Below are positions 24,495 to 31,404 of a stretch of 31,737 nucleotides of DNA, piece after piece (the first letter of the stretch is position 1; every line of letters begins with the position of its first letter). Origin of the DNA: JBCDCP01 sp039181495 (GTDB lineage: Bacteria; Pseudomonadota; Alphaproteobacteria; Rhizobiales; Tepidamorphaceae); contig JBCDCP010000013.1 in NCBI GenBank assembly GCA_039181495.1, forward strand, positions 1 to 31,737, given 5' to 3'. The position numbers were made by a program, and so were the translations under genes. The notes under the pieces are model-generated. The model had not been told where the DNA came from. It made no database searches and was given only the letters and a program-made list of their open reading frames with translations.

Positions 24495-24902
24495 ATGCAC
24501 AAACACATTCTGGTTTCCATCGCGCTCGATCATGAAGAACTGGTCGAGAAGAAGTTCAAACTGGCGCGCCAGCTCTTGGCTGATGACGGGCGCATCACGG
24601 TACTCAATGTTCTCGAAGAAGTGCCCATGACGGTGATCGATTTTGTCGACCTGAAACCGGAAGCGGAAATCCGGGAGCATGTCCTGAAGAAGCTGAAGGC
24701 ACTTGTCGGTGAGGCCAGCGACGTGACCTGCGATCTGGCGAACGGCAAGCCCGGTGTTGCCATTGCGGAATATGCGAGAAAGCACGATGTCGATCTGATC
24801 GTGGTTGGCTCGCACAAGCCCGGTGCGCAAGATTTGTTTTTGGGGTCCACGGCGGCGCGTGTCGTTCGGCGGGCGCCAGTTTCCGTCCATGTGGTGCGCT
24901 AG
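24495..24902 (+). CDS. Universal stress protein, TeaD-like (copy 2)
   Basis: A 135-residue UspA-domain protein, clearly a paralogue of the preceding gene: the two share ILV-x4-LDHE, FVDLKPE, GKxGVAI, VVGSHKPG and FLGSTAARVVRRAP in register. The pair probably arose by tandem duplication, with divergence mainly in the middle. The ATG at 24495 has AGGAGG seven bases upstream, so it is preferred over an in-frame start at 24276 that would overlap copy 1. UspA proteins form dimers, so the two could form a heterodimer. It ends 11 bases before the convergent AEC transporter gene. Confidence 0.9.
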   Translation: MHKHILVSIALDHEELVEKKFKLARQLLADDGRITVLNVLEEVPMTVIDFVDLKPEAEIREHVLKKLKALVGEASDVTCDLANGKPGVAIAEYARKHDVDLIVVGSHKPGAQDLFLGSTAARVVRRAPVSVHVVR

Positions 24903-24912
24903 GCTGAGCGCA
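24895..24912. terminator. Possible bidirectional terminator between convergent genes
   Basis: TGCGCT (24895-24900), AGGCTG, AGCGCA (24907-24912) form a 6-bp stem that overlaps the end of the second universal stress protein gene and reaches almost to the AEC stop. The stem is short and lacks a clear T-run, so the call is weak; the convergent arrangement is the main argument. Confidence 0.3.
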
Positions 24913-24913
24913 T

Positions 24914-25864
24914 CTATGGCGTCAGTACCTCAGTGATCAGGATCACCAGGGCCGGCAGCGTCGCCATGGCAAAGAGGGTTTCGCTTGATGCGATCCGCGC
25001 CATGAGTGGTGCATCGCCGCCAAGCTGTCGGGCCATGATGTAGGACACCGTAGCGCATGGCACCGCACCACAGATAATGGCGACGGCCTGTGCTGGACCT
25101 GAAACCCCAAACAGCAGTGTGTAGCCGAGCATCAGAAGCGGCATCCCGATCAGGCGCGCGGAATTGGTGAACAGCACCGGCCGATCTACCGACAGCGCTT
25201 CTGGAAAGCGTAAGCCCGCGCCCACCGCAAGCACGCCCAAGCCGAGGCTAGCCCGGCCGAGAATGTCCAGAGTAGTCAGCACCGGTTCGTAGATGCTCAG
25301 TCCCGAGGCTTGGATCAGCACGCCGATCAGGCAGGCCCAGATGAACGGGTTGGTGAAAAGGCTGTACACGATACGCCGCATCGGGCGTGGGTCGGAGGCT
25401 GGGTTTTCGCCGTAAACCAGAAGCACAACGACGGTAATCGAGTGCAGGGCAGGGATCATTGCCGCAATGCCGATCGCGGTGAGACTGATACCAAGCGGGC
25501 CGTAGAGCGTTCCCGCCAGTGCGAGGGCCACATAGGCATTCCACCGCGCTGCACCCTGAAATACCGAGGTGAAACCCGGCGCGTCGATATCGAGCATCGC
25601 CTGAATGGGTTTGCGCAACAGCAGGAGCAGCGCTGACATGGTGCAGATCGCGGCGAACAGGGCCGCCGACATGCGTCCGACCGGCACGCCGATGAAGTCG
25701 GCCGTTGAGAGCGTGACCACGATCAGGCACGGAAAGCAGACGTAATAGACGATCCGCTCGATCCCCGACCACTGCTCGCCTGTGATGATGTCGCGGTGAT
25801 TGAGCCAGGCGCCCAGCGCGATCAGTGTGATGATCGGAAAAAGACTCTCGACTGCGGCGATCAT
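24914..25864 (-). CDS. AEC-family transporter
   Basis: A 316-residue membrane protein with about ten hydrophobic helices in two halves, of the auxin-efflux-carrier (AEC/YfdV) family: LFPIITLIALGAWLNHRD at the N-terminus, then FPCLIVVTLSTADF and later SLGLGVLAVGAGLRFPEAL. Such proteins export or exchange small organic anions such as malate. Its ATG overlaps the ruvX stop (ATGA), so it is co-translated with ruvX. It is on the opposite strand from the sulfonate operon. A role in exporting a product of that pathway cannot be excluded, but its coupling to ruvX argues against a dedicated one. Sulfite exporters of the TauE type have a different fold pattern. Confidence 0.88.
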   Translation of the reverse strand: MIAAVESLFPIITLIALGAWLNHRDIITGEQWSGIERIVYYVCFPCLIVVTLSTADFIGVPVGRMSAALFAAICTMSALLLLLRKPIQAMLDIDAPGFTSVFQGAARWNAYVALALAGTLYGPLGISLTAIGIAAMIPALHSITVVVLLVYGENPASDPRPMRRIVYSLFTNPFIWACLIGVLIQASGLSIYEPVLTTLDILGRASLGLGVLAVGAGLRFPEALSVDRPVLFTNSARLIGMPLLMLGYTLLFGVSGPAQAVAIICGAVPCATVSYIMARQLGGDAPLMARIASSETLFAMATLPALVILITEVLTP

Positions 25865-26343
25865 GAGCCGCGCTTCTCGTGCGTTTGCAACCCGTCGAGA
25901 GCGCCCTGCAGGATGAATGCGGCGGCCATCTTGTCGATCACTTCACGGCGCCTGGTCCGGCTTGTATCGGCCTCGAGCAATGTGCGCTCGGCGGCAACGG
26001 TTGAAAGCCGTTCGTCCCACAACAGAACCGGATGATCGATCCGTTCACTGAGATTGCGCGCAAAGGCCCGCGCCGATTGAGCCCGCGGCCCCTCCGATCC
26101 ATCCATGTTTAGCGGCAGACCCAACACGAAGCCGCGAGCGTTGCGCTCAGCGACAATTTCAATCAACCGCTCCGCGTCCTTGCTGAACTTGCTGCGTTTG
26201 AGCGTCTCGACTGGCATCGCCATGCGGCGGGCGGGGTCGGACGCGGCGACGCCGATCGTCTTGGTTCCCAGATCGAGGCCGATCAGGGGCGCTTCGCGGT
26301 GCAGCTTCGCGGCGAAGTCCGGGAGGGCGTCACATACGGTCAT
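25861..26343 (-). CDS. ruvX: Putative pre-16S rRNA nuclease RuvX/YqgF
   Basis: A 160-residue RNase H-fold protein of the YqgF family, needed for maturing the 5' end of 16S rRNA and earlier named a Holliday-junction resolvase. It has the catalytic start GLDLGTKTIGVAASDP (about 22-37), FVLGLPLNMDGSEGPRA, LWDERLSTVAAER with the second acidic residue, and the closing VIDKMAAAFILQGALD with the third. No good Shine-Dalgarno precedes the ATG at 26343. It is divergent from the UPF0173 gene. In Rhizobiales ruvX commonly lies near gatC and pyrB, which makes it the likely right edge of the inserted region. Confidence 0.95.
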   Translation of the reverse strand: MTVCDALPDFAAKLHREAPLIGLDLGTKTIGVAASDPARRMAMPVETLKRSKFSKDAERLIEIVAERNARGFVLGLPLNMDGSEGPRAQSARAFARNLSERIDHPVLLWDERLSTVAAERTLLEADTSRTRRREVIDKMAAAFILQGALDGLQTHEKRGS

Positions 26344-26484
26344 GGCCGGCCAATCATGATCATCTGTGCTGTGTCCCGTTGAGGCGACGAGGGCCGGTGC
26401 CTATGGTGTTGGTTCAGGGCCGATGGCGGAACGCAGCCGACGGCATCACTGTTTGCGACGCACGCTCATAGGGGAGGAGTTGAG

Positions 26485-27189
26485 ATGAAAGCAACCTGGC
26501 TTGGACATTCCGCCATGCGGATCGAAACCGGCGGGGCGGTGATCATGATCGACCCGTTCCTGTCCGGCAGCGGCGTTTTCAAGGGTGATGTGTCCGAAGT
26601 GACTGCCGGAACGACCCATGTTCTGCTGACCCACGGACATGATGATCACATCGGCGACACGGTCGAGATCTGTAAGGCAACCGGCGCTACTCTGGTCTCC
26701 AATTTCGAGATCTGTATGTATCTCAACGGCAAGGGCGTCGAGAACATCAGCCCGGTCTATTTTGGCGGGCAGGTCGATTGCGGCGATTTTGACGTTGCGT
26801 TCGTGCCCGCGACCCATGGCTCCGCGACGCTGGCGGAAGGCAACCCGATCTACCTTGGCAATCCTGGCGGAATGGTGATCCACCCCCATGCCGAGAGCGA
26901 TCCGACGGTCCTGCATATGGGCGACACCGGGCCATTCAGCGACATGAAGCTCATTCATGAACTCCACGCTCCCAAGGTTGGCATTGTGCCGGTGGGTGAC
27001 CGTTTCACTATGGGCGGCGCCATTGCAGCCAAGTGTTGCAAGGACTTCTTCGACTTCGAATTAGCGATCCCGGTGCACTACGGCACCTTCCCGATCATTG
27101 ATCCCGATCCGTCGAAATTCGTCGACGCGATGAAGGACGCCAATGCCAAGGTGTTGGTGCCTGAGCTTGGTGTGCCGTTCAACCTGTAG
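26485..27189 (+). CDS. UPF0173 metal-dependent hydrolase
   Basis: A 234-residue metallo-beta-lactamase-fold protein. It starts MKATWLGHSAMRIETGG; the metal-binding motif is LLTHGHDDHIGD (about residues 47-58), with further ligands in ATHGSA, LHMGDTG and PVHYGTFP. These are the UPF0173/UlaG-like signature residues. The physiological substrate is unknown. A strong GGGGAGGAG ribosome binding site precedes the ATG at 26485. It is divergent from ruvX across 141 bases and convergent with the agmatinase-like gene, with only nine bases between the stops. The pairing with ruvX and gatCAB is common in Hyphomicrobiales. Confidence 0.94.
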   Translation: MKATWLGHSAMRIETGGAVIMIDPFLSGSGVFKGDVSEVTAGTTHVLLTHGHDDHIGDTVEICKATGATLVSNFEICMYLNGKGVENISPVYFGGQVDCGDFDVAFVPATHGSATLAEGNPIYLGNPGGMVIHPHAESDPTVLHMGDTGPFSDMKLIHELHAPKVGIVPVGDRFTMGGAIAAKCCKDFFDFELAIPVHYGTFPIIDPDPSKFVDAMKDANAKVLVPELGVPFNL

Positions 27190-27198
27190 GGCAACCCG

Positions 27199-28143
27199 CT
27201 AGACCGCTGCATCTTGGGCATTGGCGAGCGTGCCGATCACGTTCGAAATGATACGGGCGGCGGTGATCGCGCCGATGCCGCCCAGATCGCTTTCGGGGAT
27301 GAACTCGATCAGATCGAAACCGACGAGTTTCGCTTTTGCAGAGACTCCGTGGATGAGCTCGATGATGTGGGTGTAGGTCAGCCCGCCGGGCGTGATCGCC
27401 GCGATGGCCGGGATCGCGCTTGGATCGAGGCCATCGCAGTCGAGTGTCATCACGACCTGACTGCCGTCTGGAATTTCGTCGAGAACCGCGCCGATGCCGT
27501 TGTGGTGAATTGTTCGTGCGGTGACGATCTTCGCCCCCCAATTGCGGGCAAACTCCACTTCGCCGATGCGGGCCGAGCCTTTGCCGCGAATGCCGGCCTG
27601 GACGATACGCTCGACATGGCTCATCTCCGAGGCGCGCCGCATCGTCGATGAGAAGCCCATCGGCTCGCCCCGGCGTTCTTCGCGCCAATCGATATGGGAG
27701 TCGATCTGCAGGATGGTGATTGGTCCGATGCCATCGAACGCGGCCAGGAACGGGATCGGCACCGAATCATCACCACCGACCATGATCGGCACAGCGCCGG
27801 CGGCTATGATCTGCTTGGTGAAATCTGTGATCTTCTGACGGTTGCCGGGGCCATCCTGCGACATCGTGTCGAGATCGCCAGCGTCCAACAGTTTGAATGC
27901 GCCATCGGGTCCGAGCAGTTCTCCGTTGAAGTCGAAGTCCCAATGGTCGGTCCAGCGACCCTCCTCGGCGATTGCCGCCCGCAGGCAGTTGCCGGTTTCC
28001 GCGAACACCTCGTTGTCGATGTTGAGATAGGGCGTTCCGTGCCGCGCCGCGAAGAACACCGCATCGGCGTCTTCCAGTGCGAGCCCCTGGGTGGCTCCTG
28101 AGAAGGGGTGAACTGGCGGCGTGAGGGCAGGGCCATTCGTCAT
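27199..28143 (-). CDS. Agmatinase/ureohydrolase-family protein
   Basis: A 314-residue arginase-fold enzyme, probably hydrolysing a guanidino compound to an amine plus urea. Manganese-site motifs are ILQIDSHIDWRE (D-x-H-x-D) and MTLDCDGLDPS (D-x-D-x-x-D-P). The first metal-ligand motif reads VGGDDSVPIP, where arginases and most agmatinases have GGDHS, so one His ligand is replaced by Asp. The start at ATG 28143 gives the usual family length; the frame stays open to 28503 but that stretch is not conserved in character. It is placed between the UPF0173 gene and gatC, divergent from gatC. Agmatinase, guanidinobutyrase and related activities cannot be separated by eye, so no symbol is given. Confidence 0.88.
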   Translation of the reverse strand: MTNGPALTPPVHPFSGATQGLALEDADAVFFAARHGTPYLNIDNEVFAETGNCLRAAIAEEGRWTDHWDFDFNGELLGPDGAFKLLDAGDLDTMSQDGPGNRQKITDFTKQIIAAGAVPIMVGGDDSVPIPFLAAFDGIGPITILQIDSHIDWREERRGEPMGFSSTMRRASEMSHVERIVQAGIRGKGSARIGEVEFARNWGAKIVTARTIHHNGIGAVLDEIPDGSQVVMTLDCDGLDPSAIPAIAAITPGGLTYTHIIELIHGVSAKAKLVGFDLIEFIPESDLGGIGAITAARIISNVIGTLANAQDAAV

Positions 28144-28331
28144 GGACGTCTCTTTCACAGTCGTTTGGCGAGAAAAGCGGGGCAGGTTGGGAAGGTCTCG
28201 ATGTCGCCCATAGCAATTGCACATCCGGGCAGGGTGGTGGTAGTCACCTGACGACAAAGCAGCCGTCGAAACCAATGCGTCGTGCGCATGGGAGACGGCG
28301 ATGCCCAAAGAGCTGTTTTTCGGAGAATGCC

Positions 28332-28619
28332 ATGTCGGTCGATGAGGCCACGGTCCGGCGGATCGCGCGTCTCGCGCGCATCGCTGTGGAGGATGAAGAC
28401 CTTCCGCGCCTTGCCGGTGAGTTGAACACAATTCTGGGATTTGTCGAGCAGCTTCAGGAGGTGGATGTCTCCGATGCAGAGCCGATGACCTCGGTGATGC
28501 CAATGACCCTGAAAATGCGGGCCGATGATGTGACCGATGGCGGCTATGCCGATACCGTCACGGACAATGCTCCGCAGGTCGACGATCACTTTTTTCTGGT
28601 CCCGAAGGTGGTGGAATGA
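28332..28619 (+). CDS. gatC: Asp-tRNA(Asn)/Glu-tRNA(Gln) amidotransferase subunit C
   Basis: A 95-residue GatC, the small helical subunit that stabilises GatA-GatB. It starts MSVDEATVRRIARLARI, followed by LAGELNTILGFVEQLQEVD and the late family motif ADDVTDGGYADTVTDNAP. ATG 28332 is chosen for family length; an in-frame ATG at 28275 would add 19 residues. A weak GGAGA lies just upstream. Its last four bases overlap gatA (ATGA). The complex converts misacylated Glu-tRNA(Gln), and Asp-tRNA(Asn) where needed, to the correct amide form. Confidence 0.95.
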   Translation: MSVDEATVRRIARLARIAVEDEDLPRLAGELNTILGFVEQLQEVDVSDAEPMTSVMPMTLKMRADDVTDGGYADTVTDNAPQVDDHFFLVPKVVE

Positions 28620-30139
28620 GCGGCGACCTGACCTCCAAGACCCTTGCGGATGCACGTGACGGGCTTGCGTCGAAGGAATTTTCGGCTGTTGAGCTGACCG
28701 AAGCCTATCTTGCTGCCATGGATGCAGGGCGGGATCTCAACATCTATGTCACTGAGACGCCCGAGAACGCGCGGCATTGGGCCAACGTGTCGGATGACAA
28801 AATCGCCAAGGGCGAAGCTGGTCCGCTTGAGGGCATTCCGGTTGGCATCAAGGATCTGTTTTGCACCGAAGGCGTGCACAGCCAGGCCTGCAGCCACGTC
28901 CTGGATGGCTTCAAGCCGGGTTACGAGTCCACCGTCTCTGGCAATCTGTGGCGCGACGGCGCGGTCATGCTCGGCAAGCTCAACATGGATGAGTTCGCCA
29001 TGGGCTCATCCAACGAGACGTCCTATTACGGGCCGGTGGTCAATCCGTTCCTGCCGCCGAACTGGACCGTCGAGCAAGGCAAAGCTGCGCTGAAGGGTGA
29101 CAAGCAGGGCTTGCTTGTGCCGGGCGGCTCATCGGGTGGCTCGGCCAGCGCGGTGGCGTCTGGACTGTGCCTCGCGGCAACGGGTACCGATACTGGCGGG
29201 TCGATCCGCCAGCCCGCAGCGCTGACCGGCACTGTCGGCATTAAACCGACCTATGGCCGCTGCTCACGCTGGGGCATCGTTGCCTTTGCCTCATCGCTCG
29301 ATCAGGCAGGACCGTTCGGCCGGACCGTGCGGGATGCATCGATCCTTTTGCGATCCATGGCAGGCCACGATCCCAAGGATTCGACATCGGTTGATATTGA
29401 GGTGCCGGACTACGAGGCTGCGATCGGCCAGTCGGTCAAGGGCAAGGTTATCGGCATTCCCAAGGAATACCGGGTCGACGGCATGCCATCCGAGCTCGAG
29501 ACGCTCTGGCAGCAGGGAGTGGCGTGGCTGAAGGAAGCCGGGTGCGAGATTCGTGAGATTTCGCTGCCCCATACCAAATATGCGCTTCCGGCTTATTACA
29601 TCGTTGCGCCAGCGGAAGCCTCATCCAACCTCGCACGCTATGACGGCGTACGCTACGGCCTGCGCGTGCCCGGCGACGATATCGTCGATATGTATGAGAA
29701 GACCCGTGCGTCCGGTTTTGGCGATGAGGTCCAGCGGCGCGTGCTGATCGGTACTTATGTGCTGTCGGCGGGCTATTACGACGCCTATTACATACGTGCG
29801 CAGCGGGTCCGCACCCAGATCAAGCGAGACTTCGAGGACGTCTATGCGGACGGGGTCGATGCGATCCTGACACCGGCTACACCATCGGCGGCGTTCCCGA
29901 TTGGCGATGAATCCATGAAGGCTGATCCGGTGAAGATGTACCTCAATGACGTCTTCACGGTGACCGTCAACATGGCTGGCTTGCCCGGTATTGCTGTGCC
30001 CGCCGGTCGAGATGCATCCGGTCTGCCGCTTGGGTTGCAGCTCATCGGCAAGCCATTCGAGGAAAGCGATCTGTTTTCGCTTGGGCAGGTGATCGAAGAC
30101 GCGGCGGGACGGTTCACGCCGGATCGCTGGTGGGTCTGA
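28616..30139 (+). CDS. gatA: Asp-tRNA(Asn)/Glu-tRNA(Gln) amidotransferase subunit A
   Basis: A 507-residue amidase-signature enzyme that frees ammonia from glutamine for the GatB site. The catalytic Lys is in VGIKDLFCT (about residue 78), the cis-Ser in LVPGGSSGGSASAVA and the nucleophile Ser in ATGTDTGGSIRQPA. The rest matches GatA, including NMDEFAMGSSNE. The start overlaps the gatC stop. The slightly long spacer with LPPNWTVEQGKAALKGDKQG before the GGSSGG motif is in frame and is probably lineage-specific. The next gene starts three bases after its stop. Confidence 0.97.
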   Translation: MSGDLTSKTLADARDGLASKEFSAVELTEAYLAAMDAGRDLNIYVTETPENARHWANVSDDKIAKGEAGPLEGIPVGIKDLFCTEGVHSQACSHVLDGFKPGYESTVSGNLWRDGAVMLGKLNMDEFAMGSSNETSYYGPVVNPFLPPNWTVEQGKAALKGDKQGLLVPGGSSGGSASAVASGLCLAATGTDTGGSIRQPAALTGTVGIKPTYGRCSRWGIVAFASSLDQAGPFGRTVRDASILLRSMAGHDPKDSTSVDIEVPDYEAAIGQSVKGKVIGIPKEYRVDGMPSELETLWQQGVAWLKEAGCEIREISLPHTKYALPAYYIVAPAEASSNLARYDGVRYGLRVPGDDIVDMYEKTRASGFGDEVQRRVLIGTYVLSAGYYDAYYIRAQRVRTQIKRDFEDVYADGVDAILTPATPSAAFPIGDESMKADPVKMYLNDVFTVTVNMAGLPGIAVPAGRDASGLPLGLQLIGKPFEESDLFSLGQVIEDAAGRFTPDRWWV

Positions 30140-30142
30140 GCA

Positions 30143-31351
30143 GTGGCCCGGTCCAACCGTTATTCCGGCATCAGGACCACCGCCATCCATGCGGGCGAAG
30201 GGCCTGATCCGGGCACCAATGCCTCAGCGCCGCCGATCACCATGTCATCGACCTATGTGCTCGATGAAGTGGCTGGATTTTCCGCCAAGGACCTCGAAGA
30301 AGAGGCGCCCTGGCTCTATACGCGCTGGGCCAACCCCACCGTCAGCCAGCTACAGGACAAGATCTCGGCACTGGAAGGCGCGGAGGCCTCGTTATGCTTT
30401 GGCTCCGGAATGGCGGCCTCGGCAGCCATTTTTCTGTCGCTGCTGTCCGAGGGCGATCATCTGATCGTTTCGGATGTCTGTTATGCGGGGGTCGCCGAAC
30501 TCGCGCGCGATACGCTGCCGCGCTTCGGCATTGCGGTGACACCGGTCGACACCTCCGATCTCGAGATGGTTGCGAATGCCATTCGGCCCGAGACCAAGCA
30601 AATCCATATCGAGACACCGGCCAATCCTATCATGCGGCTAACGGACATTCATGCCGTCGCCGAACTGGCGAAAAAGGCCGAAGCCACGCTTTCGGTTGAC
30701 TCGACCTTTGCCACCACGATGGCGACGCGACCGCTGGAGCACGACGCCGACATAGTCATGCACTCGCTGACCAAATATATGGGTGGGCATGGCGATGCCC
30801 TGGGTGGCTCACTGTCGGGGTCCAAGGTACTGATGGACCGCATCAACACCGAGGCCGTCATCCATCATGGCGGTACCTTGTCGCCGTTCAATGCCTGGCT
30901 GATTTCGCGCGGCATGGCGACCCTGCCGCTGCGGATGAAACAGCATGCGGAGACCGCACTCGAGATTGCCCGCTTTCTCGATGGGCATTCCAAGGTGCAG
31001 AGGGTGCTCTATCCAGGGCTGGATAGCCATCCGCAAGCAGACTTGGCGGCACGCCAGATGGCCAACTTCTCCGGTATGCTGTCCTTCACGGTGGCCGATG
31101 GGCCGAAGCTGGCTGAGATCATGGTCGAGCATCTCGGCGTCATCCACTACGCGGTGTCGCTTGGCCATCAGCGCAGCCTGATCTGCTATATCGGCACTGA
31201 GGCGATCAACGAGAGCTCATTCCGGCTCGACGGCAAACAGCTGGAGGCCTATCGCAGCTTCGCGGGGGATGGCGTGTTCCGGCTTTCTGTCGGGCTTGAA
31301 GATGCCGCCGACCTGATAGCCGACCTCGAAGCCGTGCTGGACAGGCTTTAG
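30143..31351 (+). CDS. PLP-dependent Cys/Met metabolism enzyme
   Basis: A 402-residue fold-type I PLP enzyme of the cystathionine gamma-synthase/beta-lyase/methionine gamma-lyase family. It has YTRWANPTVSQLQ (phosphate/substrate loop), LCFGSGMAASAA, the cofactor-stacking Tyr in SDVCYAGVAELA, SVDSTFATT and the PLP lysine in HSLTKYMGGHGDALGG. Near the C-terminus SLGHQRSLICY replaces the usual SLGG-xx-SL. It starts at GTG, three bases after the gatA stop, so it is coupled to the gat operon, with gatB 53 bases downstream. The exact reaction (C-S lyase or gamma-replacement) cannot be told from sequence, and its place inside gatCAB does not clarify it. Confidence 0.9.
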   Translation: MARSNRYSGIRTTAIHAGEGPDPGTNASAPPITMSSTYVLDEVAGFSAKDLEEEAPWLYTRWANPTVSQLQDKISALEGAEASLCFGSGMAASAAIFLSLLSEGDHLIVSDVCYAGVAELARDTLPRFGIAVTPVDTSDLEMVANAIRPETKQIHIETPANPIMRLTDIHAVAELAKKAEATLSVDSTFATTMATRPLEHDADIVMHSLTKYMGGHGDALGGSLSGSKVLMDRINTEAVIHHGGTLSPFNAWLISRGMATLPLRMKQHAETALEIARFLDGHSKVQRVLYPGLDSHPQADLAARQMANFSGMLSFTVADGPKLAEIMVEHLGVIHYAVSLGHQRSLICYIGTEAINESSFRLDGKQLEAYRSFAGDGVFRLSVGLEDAADLIADLEAVLDRL

Positions 31352-31404
31352 GGCCGGCCACAACAAAAACTGTAGTTATTGACGAAAACAACGGACAAGT
31401 CGCG

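Noticed and set aside
24914..25864. AEC transporter as the sulfite exporter of the DHPS pathway
   Set aside because: The AEC family is not known to me for sulfite export, and the gene overlaps ruvX on the other strand, so it is not part of the operon.
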